Positions 34,836 through 42,093 of a stretch of DNA of 64,000 nucleotides are shown here, in pieces. This DNA is from Flavobacterium daemonense. GTDB taxonomy: Bacteria; Bacteroidota; Bacteroidia; Flavobacteriales; Flavobacteriaceae. The stretch covers positions 434,001 to 498,000 of the forward strand of contig NZ_VJYD01000002.1 of NCBI RefSeq assembly GCF_007341385.1. The letters are read 5' to 3'. How positions within the stretch are numbered: position 1 is the first letter of the stretch; every line of letters begins with the position of its first letter. The notes under the pieces were generated by a model, which was not told where the DNA came from, did not search any database, and was given only the letters and a program-made list of their open reading frames with translations. A program made the translations under genes and the position numbers.

Positions 34836-35639
34836 TTAAATTTTCGTAATCAAAAATTCAACTCTGCGGTCGTATTTGTCTCCTTTTCCTAATGGGAATT
34901 TATTACCGCAGCCTTGATACGTCATGCGGTTTTTGGATACTTTTTTTGAACTTAAATAATTAAAAACCGTTTTGGCGCGGTTCCAGGAAAGCCGTCTTTC
35001 TTTGGTTGCATTGTCGATTCCATCGTCATACATATCTGGAGTACAGCAAACGTGGCCTCGTATTTCAAATTGAAGACTTTTTTGCCGGAGCAGTATTTCG
35101 GCAATTTTGTCTAGTTCTTTTTTAGAAGATGAGGTAAGAACAGAACTTCCCATATCAAACAGAATGCTTTCTAAATATATTTTGTCGCCAACTTTTAAAT
35201 TGTCTTTAAAAGAAGTATAAATTCCTTTTCCAAAGCTATTCCGTTTTACTACTATCAAATCGACCCGCCGATTCCGAGAACGGGTCTCGTGAAGGTTCTC
35301 AATCGTGTCAGGCCGGACCACAATACGGCCTTTTCCTTCTAAAATCACGATTTTGCTTTGATGAAATCCAGCATCTACCAATAAGTTCTGAATCGTATTG
35401 GCACGATTGTTTGATAATCTAAAATTATATTCGTCCGTACCGCGATCATCGCAGTAGCCGTAGATTTGAATTGATTCAACTTTTGTTGTATCAATGCTTT
35501 TAATGAAATTAATTACAACTTCGGTTTGTTTGGGAGTCAGATCATATTTGTCAAACTCAAAATAAATGGTTTCAATAGGTTTTTGCTGTGCCGATAAATT
35601 GTAAATAATAAACAGAAATAGGGCTAAACAAAGTTTCAT
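34836..35639 (-). CDS. Protein with two tandem OmpA-like domains
   Basis: A 267-residue exported protein (signal peptide MKLCLALFLFIIYNLSA). It has two OmpA-like peptidoglycan-binding domains instead of the usual one: residues ~25-135 (IYFEFDKYDLTPKQ...GYCDDRGTDEYN...RSRNRRVDLIV) and ~150-267 (ESILFDMGSSVLTSSS...GHVCCTPD...LSWNRAKTV...YDRRVEFLI). The first keeps the Asp/Arg pair that contacts diaminopimelate (DDRGTD...RNRR); the second has a Cys-Cys insertion and an altered loop. No beta-barrel precedes them, so it may be a soluble periplasmic wall-binding protein. It starts 7 bp after the S41 protease stop and is likely co-transcribed with it. Confidence 0.85.
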   Translation of the reverse strand: MKLCLALFLFIIYNLSAQQKPIETIYFEFDKYDLTPKQTEVVINFIKSIDTTKVESIQIYGYCDDRGTDEYNFRLSNNRANTIQNLLVDAGFHQSKIVILEGKGRIVVRPDTIENLHETRSRNRRVDLIVVKRNSFGKGIYTSFKDNLKVGDKIYLESILFDMGSSVLTSSSKKELDKIAEILLRQKSLQFEIRGHVCCTPDMYDDGIDNATKERRLSWNRAKTVFNYLSSKKVSKNRMTYQGCGNKFPLGKGDKYDRRVEFLITKI

Positions 35640-35646
35640 TTCATTT

Positions 35647-37284
35647 TTACATTTTTAAAATCGTTTTGTACTCAGTTTGGTTATTTAAAACGCTGACCGC
35701 TTTTTTAATCTCTGAATTGTTTTTTAAATAAAATTGATATAAACCTTCTTGGTATTGGTATCTCTTAATGAGTTCTTCCTGAATTAAGCTTCTGATTTCC
35801 TTTTGATTTTTATCCAGCAATGTAGTTTCGCTTTTTTCTAAAGCAGCCAATAACTGCTGATATTCTGGTGCAATTGTTTCGTCTATTTTTTCGGTTTTGG
35901 CTGCAGTCAAAGTATTTTTCAAAGCAATTTCCGTTTCAGTATCAAAACTGATTTTGTTTGTTTTTAGATATTGTTTGAAAGCGGTATAATCTGCATCTGT
36001 TAGCACCGGAATTTTGTCTCCTAAGTTTGGATTTTTGTAGTAATACGTTGTTGCGTAATCAAAAATACCGTCGTTTTTTAATAAAGCGCTCGTAATCGGA
36101 CTCATTTTTGTTTCATCCAATTCAATATCTGGCAAAACACCTCCGCCATCATAAACCGTTCTCCCTTTTCGGGTTTTAAATGCATTAAAGTTTTTGGCAT
36201 CGGTTTTTTGTGCCACACCGTTTTTGTCTTTGTGCGCATAATCAAGCGCTTGAATACAACGGCCAGATGGTGTGTAGTAACGAGAAATGGTAACTTTAAG
36301 TTGTGTTCCGTAAGTCAAATCGACAGAACGCTGTACCAAACCTTTTCCAAAACTTCTGCTTCCAAGAATTACTGCACGGTCTAAATCCTGCAAAGCTCCG
36401 GAAACAATTTCAGAGGCTGAGGCACTTCTTCCGTTTACTAAAATCGCAAGCGGAATTTCAGTGTCAACTGGATCTTTGGTTGTTTTATATGTGTTGTTGT
36501 GTTTTTCGATTCTTGATTTCGTTGTAACAATAACTTCGTTTTTCGGAACAAATAAATTACAAATATCAATTGCTTCGTTCAATAAACCTCCCGGATTTCC
36601 TCTTAAATCTAGAACAATTTGAGTGGCTCCATCGGCTTTTAATTTTTCCAAAGCGTCTTTTACTTCAGCTGCAGCTTTTCTGCTAAAGTGTGATAAAACG
36701 ATATAACCGGTTTTCTCATCAATTTTTCCATAAAAAGGAACCGATTTAATATCAACTTCGTCCAAAACCAATTCGGTTGTGTTTGTTTTCCCTTGACGAA
36801 GGTATTTAATTTGGATTTTGGTGTTTTTTGTGCCTTTTAGCAATTGCGATGCATCGTCCTTGAAATCAGCGATCATAACATCGCCAATCTGAATAATTTC
36901 ATCGCCAGCTTTTAGTCCAGCTTTGTCTGCAGGATAATTTTTATAGGGCTCGCGAACGATCAAGCGATCTTTTTTTCTAGAAATCAAAGCGCCAATTCCA
37001 GTATATTCTCCAGTATTGTTGATTTTGAAATTCACAACATCCTGCTCATTAAAATAAACCGTGTACGGATCTAAACTTGCCAGCATGCTTTTAATGGCTT
37101 TGTCCATCAAATCACCAGGATTGGTTTCGTCTACATAATTTGTATTAACGGCTTTGAATAAAGTAGTGAAGATTTCTATTTGTTTGGCAATTTCAAAAAA
37201 ATCTTCTTTGAAACTTGCTCCAACAAATAAAAGGCCCGACGCAACAGCCGGTATAATGAATTTCTTTTTGAAATATGGATACAT
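35647..37284 (-). CDS. S41 family C-terminal processing peptidase
   Basis: A 545-residue tail-specific protease (CtpA/Prc type). An N-terminal hydrophobic segment (about residues 9-24) anchors or exports it. A PDZ domain (~85-165, TGEYTGIGALI...KAGLKAGDEI) precedes the peptidase core. The Ser-Lys dyad is visible: Ser289 in GRSASASE and Lys314 in SFGKGLVQ, with Gln318 four residues on. A C-terminal extension of ~150 residues includes GRCIQALDY and a helical end. Such enzymes trim or degrade periplasmic proteins. It is 103 bp downstream of rnpA on the same strand. Confidence 0.95.
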   Translation of the reverse strand: MYPYFKKKFIIPAVASGLLFVGASFKEDFFEIAKQIEIFTTLFKAVNTNYVDETNPGDLMDKAIKSMLASLDPYTVYFNEQDVVNFKINNTGEYTGIGALISRKKDRLIVREPYKNYPADKAGLKAGDEIIQIGDVMIADFKDDASQLLKGTKNTKIQIKYLRQGKTNTTELVLDEVDIKSVPFYGKIDEKTGYIVLSHFSRKAAAEVKDALEKLKADGATQIVLDLRGNPGGLLNEAIDICNLFVPKNEVIVTTKSRIEKHNNTYKTTKDPVDTEIPLAILVNGRSASASEIVSGALQDLDRAVILGSRSFGKGLVQRSVDLTYGTQLKVTISRYYTPSGRCIQALDYAHKDKNGVAQKTDAKNFNAFKTRKGRTVYDGGGVLPDIELDETKMSPITSALLKNDGIFDYATTYYYKNPNLGDKIPVLTDADYTAFKQYLKTNKISFDTETEIALKNTLTAAKTEKIDETIAPEYQQLLAALEKSETTLLDKNQKEIRSLIQEELIKRYQYQEGLYQFYLKNNSEIKKAVSVLNNQTEYKTILKM

Positions 37285-37387
37285 AATTGCGAGATATCTT
37301 AAATTATAAAGTACTAAAATAAGAATAAATCATCAATTACGATTATTCGGACAGACGAATCTCAAGAGGCTGTCTCAAATGGATTGA

Positions 37388-37804
37388 TTATAAGGGATTC
37401 TGAGATTCTGGTTTGTTTTCAGAATCTGTAGTTTTGTTTATTTGCTGAATGAATTTCTCAAACAATTGAATCGTTTTGGTATTGATTTCTTCATACGATA
37501 ATTTGTCTTTTGTCTGATAAAAAAGCATGAAAGCATAAGGCTGATTCAGATTATCCAAAAGCAGATGTTTGTTTAATCGATAGGTTTCTCTTAGAACTCT
37601 TTTGAAGTAATTTCGGTCAGCGGCTTTCTTGAAATATTTCTTAGAAACGGATACGCCGACTTTTGTATTGCCCTGATATTCTTGATCCGCTTGACGGTAA
37701 ACCAAACGAAGCGGATATTTTGAAACCGATTTCCCTTCAGAAAACAGTAATCCGATTGTTGTTTTGCTTTTTAAGCGTTCGTTTTTAGGGTAATTGAAGT
37801 TCAT
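37388..37804 (-). CDS. rnpA: Ribonuclease P protein component
   Basis: A 138-residue basic protein that binds the catalytic RNase P RNA and helps process the 5' ends of pre-tRNAs. The signature RNYFKRVLRETYR matches the RNR motif region of the family, and the N-terminal FNYPKNERLKSK and LLFSEGKSVSKYPLRL are typical of Bacteroidetes members. A -7 box lies 31 nt upstream. Unlike in many bacteria, rpmH is not adjacent; instead the downstream neighbour is the S41 protease gene. Confidence 0.95.
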   Translation of the reverse strand: MNFNYPKNERLKSKTTIGLLFSEGKSVSKYPLRLVYRQADQEYQGNTKVGVSVSKKYFKKAADRNYFKRVLRETYRLNKHLLLDNLNQPYAFMLFYQTKDKLSYEEINTKTIQLFEKFIQQINKTTDSENKPESQNPL

Positions 37805-37835
37805 TTAGTTCAGAAAAAATTTGCAAATTTTAGGG

Positions 37836-37843
37836 CAAAGGTA
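37836..37843 (-). promoter_or_regulatory. -7 box of rnpA
   Basis: On the minus strand TACCTTTG matches TAnnTTTG, 31 nt before the rnpA ATG. No TTG at the usual distance was seen. Confidence 0.4.
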
Positions 37844-37903
37844 CAATTAAACAAGAAAAACGGTTATTGTTTTTAATTTTTATACCGCTAAAAATTTATT
37901 TAC

Positions 37904-37911
37904 TACTTTTG
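37904..37911 (+). promoter_or_regulatory. -7 box of acyltransferase gene
   Basis: TACTTTTG lies 18 nt before the ATG at 37930, giving a very short leader. It supports the ATG at 37930 over the TTG at 37867, which would lie upstream of this box. Confidence 0.45.
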
Positions 37912-37929
37912 GCAATTAATTTTTCAAGC

Positions 37930-38670
37930 ATGCAAAAGATAATTTCGTACCCAATATCCGTTATTTACTATTTATGTTTTGGATTGTGTTTGGTTGTTTT
38001 TCATCCAATACAATGGATCTGCCTGAATGCTTTTGGTTATCAGGCACACAAGAAAAGTGTTGATTATCTGAATTTTTTCCTTTTAAGATGTACAAATCTT
38101 GTTGGAACAACATATAAAATTGAAGGTGTAGATACGATTCCTACTGGCGTGCCGATCATTTTTGTGTCGAATCACCAAAGTATGTACGATATAATTGCAA
38201 TGATTTGGTATTTTAGACGATTTCATTGTAAATTTGTAAGTAAGAAAGAGTTAGGAAGCGGCATTCCAAGTGTTTCTTTTAATTTGAGACATGGCGGATC
38301 TGTGCTTATTGACCGTAAAGACCCTAAACAAGCGATTCCTGTAATCAAAGGCTTGTCTGAATATATCGAAAAAAACACCAGATCTGCAGTTATTTTTCCG
38401 GAAGGAACCCGCAGCAAGACTGGAAAACCTAAAGAATTTGCTCAAAGCGGTTTAAAAATTTTATGTAAATACGCACCGTCAGCTTACGTAGTGCCGGTGA
38501 GTATCAATAATTCATGGAAAATGGTTCGCTATGGCATGTTTCCTGTTGGTTTAGGAAACAAATTGACTTTTACCGCACATAAAGCAATGGCAGTAAAAGA
38601 TTATGATTTTGCCGAGTTGATGGCTTTGACCGAAAAGGCCGTTGTTGAAGGAGTAAACGAGTATAAATAG
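37930..38670 (+). CDS. plsC: 1-acyl-sn-glycerol-3-phosphate acyltransferase
   Basis: A 246-residue membrane-associated acyltransferase converting lysophosphatidate to phosphatidate in phospholipid synthesis. The catalytic HX4D motif is His82-Asp87 (SNHQSMYD), and FPEGTRSKTG (Glu158-Arg161) is the substrate-binding block III. An N-terminal hydrophobic stretch (residues ~5-30) anchors it. The ATG at 37930 is chosen because the alternative TTG start would precede the likely promoter. It is 52 bp upstream of an acyl-ACP desaturase gene, forming a lipid-synthesis pair. Confidence 0.9.
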   Translation: MQKIISYPISVIYYLCFGLCLVVFHPIQWICLNAFGYQAHKKSVDYLNFFLLRCTNLVGTTYKIEGVDTIPTGVPIIFVSNHQSMYDIIAMIWYFRRFHCKFVSKKELGSGIPSVSFNLRHGGSVLIDRKDPKQAIPVIKGLSEYIEKNTRSAVIFPEGTRSKTGKPKEFAQSGLKILCKYAPSAYVVPVSINNSWKMVRYGMFPVGLGNKLTFTAHKAMAVKDYDFAELMALTEKAVVEGVNEYK

Positions 38671-38722
38671 ATTTTTGTTTTTAGTCCGAGCTGAAACAAA
38701 AATCCCAAATCAAAAATAAGTA

Positions 38723-39715
38723 ATGTCTATAAAAAACATTAGATTAGAAGTAATGCAGTTTTTGGAAAAAAACGTGGATAGCTTCGTTGAACAGTATTTA
38801 ATTCCAGTGGAAAAAATTTGGCAGCCGTCAGACTTTTTGCCTGATTCTCAAGGAGAAAATTTCTTTGAAGAGGTAAAAGAGTTGCGTGAAATTGCTAAAG
38901 AACTTCCATATGATTTCTGGGTTACGCTTGTTGGTGATACTATCACTGAAGAAGCTTTGCCTACATATGAATCTTGGTTAATGGATGTAGAAGGTGTCGA
39001 TCAAGTTGAGAACGGCGGAAATGGCTGGTCAAAATGGATCAGGCAATGGACCGGAGAAGAAAACCGCCACGGAGATCTTTTAAATAAATACTTGTATTTG
39101 TCTGGCCGTGTGAATATGCGTGAAATCGAAATGACGACGCAGCATTTAATCAACGACGGTTTTGATATTGGAACTGGAACTGACCCATACAAAAACTTTG
39201 TATACACTAGTTTCCAGGAATTAGCAACTTATGTTTCGCACAACAGAGTAGCGCAAATGGCTAAAAAGTTTGGCGACAACAAATTGTCTAAAATGTGTAA
39301 AATGATTGCGGGCGACGAAATGCGTCACCATCATGCATATAGCGAATTTGTAACTAGAATTTTCCAAGTTGATCCTAGCGAAATGATGTTGGCTTTTCAA
39401 TACATGATGAAGCAGAAAATCGTTATGCCAGCACACTTTTTAAGAGAATCTGGGCAAAAAATCAGTTCTGCGTTTGAACAGTTTTCGGATTCAGCACAAC
39501 GTATTGGCGTTTATACTGCAAATGATTATGTTGATATTATGCAAAAATTAATCAACAAATGGGAAATTGATAAAATTACGAATCTTACTGACGAAGCTGA
39601 AAAAGCACGTGATTATTTAATGAAATTGCCAGCCCGTATGGCTAGAATTTCTGAAAGATTAGTAATCCCTGCAGAATCTCACATTTTTAAATGGGTTGAA
39701 CCTGCTAGACTTTAA
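38723..39715 (+). CDS. Acyl-ACP desaturase (soluble di-iron)
   Basis: A 330-residue ferritin-like fatty acid desaturase of the plant-type acyl-[ACP] desaturase family. The di-iron ligand motifs are EENRHG (residues ~112-117) and DEMRHHHAYSEF (~198-209), with another Glu in the preceding helix (EEALPTYESW). It introduces a double bond into acyl-ACP using O2 and reduced ferredoxin. It follows plsC by 52 bp; the gap contains an ATTTTTGTTT/AAACAAAAAT inverted repeat, but co-transcription remains likely. A terminator follows the gene. Confidence 0.93.
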   Translation: MSIKNIRLEVMQFLEKNVDSFVEQYLIPVEKIWQPSDFLPDSQGENFFEEVKELREIAKELPYDFWVTLVGDTITEEALPTYESWLMDVEGVDQVENGGNGWSKWIRQWTGEENRHGDLLNKYLYLSGRVNMREIEMTTQHLINDGFDIGTGTDPYKNFVYTSFQELATYVSHNRVAQMAKKFGDNKLSKMCKMIAGDEMRHHHAYSEFVTRIFQVDPSEMMLAFQYMMKQKIVMPAHFLRESGQKISSAFEQFSDSAQRIGVYTANDYVDIMQKLINKWEIDKITNLTDEAEKARDYLMKLPARMARISERLVIPAESHIFKWVEPARL

Positions 39716-39775
39716 ATTTTAGATTGTAGATTTCTGATTTTAGATTTTTACAATTGATATTAATATTGAAAATAT

Positions 39776-39819
39776 TGTTGATTGTTGAGGTTTTGAAACT
39801 TTGACAATCAACATTTTTA
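39776..39819 (+). terminator. Intrinsic terminator after acyl-ACP desaturase
   Basis: TGTTGATTGT and ACAATCAACA form a perfect 10-bp stem with an 18-nt loop, extendable by wobble pairs, followed by T5. It is 60 bp after the desaturase stop. Confidence 0.6.
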
Positions 39820-39902
39820 TTTTAAGAAAACAATTAAAAATAATCTGCGTTAACCAGTTAAAATCCGCGCCATCTGCGTGCCATCCTCAACACAAAAAAA
39901 CT

Positions 39903-40556
39903 ATGAATACTTCGCAACTTATTAATAAAACAATCGCTTTTGTAAAAGAAAAATTAAATGATGCCGAAGGTGGACACGATTGGTTTCACATCGAACGCGT
40001 TTATAAAAATGCGCTCTTAATTGCGAAAGATACTAATTGCGATTTAGAAGTTGTACAGCTTGGCGCTTTGTTACATGATATTGCAGACAGCAAATTTCAT
40101 AACGGCGACGAAACTATCGGCCCGAAAACAGCTCGATTATTTTTAGAATCAGAAAATGTTTCGGAAGATATTATTCAGCATGTTGTAAATATAATCGAAA
40201 ATATCTCATACAAAGGGGGCAATTTTGAAAAGAAGTTTTCTTCTGTTGAATTAGATGTTGTTCAGGATGCAGATCGTTTAGATGCAATTGGCGCGATTGG
40301 AGTAGCACGAGCGTTCAATTACGGCGGATTCAAAAACAGGGCTTTATTCGACCCAGAAATTGCGCCGCTGACCAATATGACAAAAGAGGAATACAAAAAA
40401 AATAATGCACCAACAATAAATCATTTTTACGAAAAACTATTGCTTTTAAAAGATAAAATGAATACCCAAAAAGGCAAAGAAATCGCAACTGAAAGACACC
40501 GCTTTATGGTAAACTTCCTAGCGCAATTTTATGCCGAATGGGAAGGAGTGAAGTAA
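39903..40556 (+). CDS. HD-domain phosphohydrolase
   Basis: A 217-residue HD-superfamily hydrolase of the YedJ/YpgQ type. The metal-binding residues are visible in HDWFHIERVYKNA, LLHDIADSKFHNGD and QDADRLDAIGAIGVARAF. Such proteins hydrolyse nucleotides or related phosphates with divalent metal; the exact substrate is unknown. The ATG at 39903 is preferred: a longer in-frame start at 39801 would run through a repeat-like intergenic region and add a Lys/Cys-rich tail without family match. Confidence 0.88.
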   Translation: MNTSQLINKTIAFVKEKLNDAEGGHDWFHIERVYKNALLIAKDTNCDLEVVQLGALLHDIADSKFHNGDETIGPKTARLFLESENVSEDIIQHVVNIIENISYKGGNFEKKFSSVELDVVQDADRLDAIGAIGVARAFNYGGFKNRALFDPEIAPLTNMTKEEYKKNNAPTINHFYEKLLLLKDKMNTQKGKEIATERHRFMVNFLAQFYAEWEGVK

Positions 40557-40678
40557 GTGTTCAGTATTCAGTTTTTATTATTCAGTTGTAGTTTTTAGTC
40601 TTGTTTCTTAGTTTCGGTTTTCAGTCTTGTTTCTTTCATCTTACTTCTTTCATCTTTCACACGACATCAAACATCTTC

Positions 40679-41602
40679 TCATCTAACTCTTTGAACAAAA
40701 CCCTGCACAGCATTTTTAAATTCTTGGTTCTTTTCATAATACAAGATGTGACCGCCGTTGATGATTTTAACTTCCTGATTCGGAAATTTGAATGAACGAT
40801 AATGATCGGGACCGATGTTGTTGTCTTTAGTGCCAGAAATGATAAGCGTTGGAACTTTAATCAAAGCAGTTTCTTTAGTAAAATCTCCAAAATAAATAGG
40901 ATCGGCTAACGCGTGTTGTGCGAACGAAGAATTTCTTTTTTGACTGTTGTCAATGCTGTCTAATTTTTCCACATTTGCTTTATTGTCAGACAGTATTTTA
41001 TAATTCAAGTCGGTTTTACCAAGAAGTTTTTTGGCTTCAAAAAAGGCGTTTAATACAGAATCGTTATTTTCTAGCGTTACATTTTCACCAAGAAGGTTGT
41101 TTATAAATGAAATTTGATTCCGAAGCGAATAATTTATATCGAGAGTAGAATTTAGGAGAATTAAGCCTTTTACATGTTCTGGATATTTTTTGGCATATTC
41201 GGTGGCAAGAATTCCTCCAAAGGAATGTCCCATTATAAATACTTTAGAAACATTGAGATAACGGCGAATATCTTCAATATCGTCAATCATTCGATCCAGA
41301 CTGTAATTGTTGTCTACCGCTGATTCAGATCTTCCGCATCCTCTTTGGTCGTAGTAACACATGGTTAATTTATCTTCAAGGATATTGCCGTCAAGTTCCT
41401 CAAATGATTTGCTCCAAGCGCCTGGACCGCCATGTACAAAGATGCAAACGTCGCCTTTTCCTGAAATTTTTGAGAATAAAGAAACGCCATCTGATGTTTT
41501 GATGGTCGTATTGTTTATTGGTTTTATTGTGGTGTTTTTTTGGGAAAACCCATTATAAACAAAACACAATAATAAAATAAGAATATTGCTTTTTCGTGTC
41601 AT
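40679..41602 (-). CDS. Exported alpha/beta hydrolase, proline iminopeptidase-like
   Basis: A 307-residue alpha/beta hydrolase. The ATG at 41602 gives a signal peptide (MTRKSNILILLLCFVYNGFS). The HGGPG oxyanion motif (residues 57-61), YYDQRGCGRS and nucleophile elbow GHSFGG with Ser127 resemble proline iminopeptidases. The acid and base are probably the Asp in SGTKDNNIG and the His in NGGHILYYE. It probably acts in the periplasm on peptides or esters. The enclosing frame extends further upstream but into low-complexity AC-rich DNA. Confidence 0.88.
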   Translation of the reverse strand: MTRKSNILILLLCFVYNGFSQKNTTIKPINNTTIKTSDGVSLFSKISGKGDVCIFVHGGPGAWSKSFEELDGNILEDKLTMCYYDQRGCGRSESAVDNNYSLDRMIDDIEDIRRYLNVSKVFIMGHSFGGILATEYAKKYPEHVKGLILLNSTLDINYSLRNQISFINNLLGENVTLENNDSVLNAFFEAKKLLGKTDLNYKILSDNKANVEKLDSIDNSQKRNSSFAQHALADPIYFGDFTKETALIKVPTLIISGTKDNNIGPDHYRSFKFPNQEVKIINGGHILYYEKNQEFKNAVQGFVQRVR

Positions 41603-41718
41603 TTTATAATCGTTTTGATAATTTAGCTGAGGTAGTTTCGCTATGCTAAATATATAAAAACTGCAAACACAAAAAACAAAAAACAACAAACAACAAACAA
41701 GTTGCTTGCGTACCAGAA

Positions 41719-41835
41719 CTAGCTTTTGTTTAAAAAATAACTAATTAGTAATGCAATAATAAAACCTAATGTAAACCACAATAATCGAGCAACTCTGTTG
41801 TCTCTGATTATTTCTATTTTATCATCTTCTGACAT
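41719..41835 (-). CDS. Small single-span membrane protein (38 residues)
   Basis: Reading the minus strand from the ATG at 41835 gives a 38-residue protein: an acidic/basic start (MSEDDKIEIIRDNRVARL) and one membrane helix (LWFTLGFIIALLISYF) ending LNKS, then TAG. It is too short for routine ORF lists. Strong support is the promoter 21 nt upstream with both boxes at ideal spacing, and a terminator separating it from the feo cluster. No family was recognised. The positive residues before the helix suggest an N-in topology. Function unknown. Confidence 0.65.
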   Translation of the reverse strand: MSEDDKIEIIRDNRVARLLWFTLGFIIALLISYFLNKS

Positions 41836-41856
41836 CTTTGATAAATTTAAGTTGCT

Positions 41857-41884
41857 CAAAAATAGCAGATACATAATTTGACAA
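41857..41884 (-). promoter_or_regulatory. Consensus promoter of the 38-residue membrane protein
   Basis: On the minus strand TTG (41884-41882), a 17-nt spacer and TATTTTTG (41864-41857) match TTG-N17-23-TAnnTTTG exactly. The ATG follows after 21 nt. Confidence 0.75.
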
Positions 41885-41910
41885 TGATCGATTTAGGTTT
41901 TTAAAATGTA

Positions 41911-41949
41911 AAAAAAAGACATTTTATAGAGACGAAAATGTCTTTTTTT
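41911..41949 (-). terminator. Bidirectional terminator after feo cluster
   Basis: AAAAAAAGACATTTT and AAAATGTCTTTTTTT form a perfect 15-bp stem with a 9-nt loop. T runs exist on both strands. It ends the feoA-feoB-Cys-rich transcript just after the mini-gene's stop at 41962. Confidence 0.85.
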
Positions 41950-41961
41950 GAATTTAAAAGA

Positions 41962-42087
41962 TTAACTGCATCCGCAATCAGTTCCGTTGCCGCAGTCTTT
42001 TTTCTTTTTAGATTTCCAAAAGAATTTTTTGATCAAGAAAGCGACGGCAAATCCTAATATGGCAAAAGCTATAATTTCTTGAATCAT
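41962..42087 (-). CDS. FeoB-associated Cys-rich membrane protein
   Basis: A 41-residue protein read on the minus strand from the ATG at 42087, six bp after the feoB stop. It has one membrane helix (IIAFAILGFAVAFLI), a basic stretch (KKFFWKSKKKK) and a Cys-rich tail DCGNGTDCGCS. This is the pattern of the FeoB-associated Cys-rich membrane protein family found next to feoB in many bacteria, thought to assist ferrous iron transport. It was missed by length-limited ORF finding. Confidence 0.9.
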   Translation of the reverse strand: MIQEIIAFAILGFAVAFLIKKFFWKSKKKKDCGNGTDCGCS

Positions 42088-42093
42088 AATGTT

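Noticed and set aside
39801..39902. Longer HD-hydrolase start adding 34 residues
   Set aside because: The added segment runs through repeat-like intergenic DNA and a terminator stem and has no family match.
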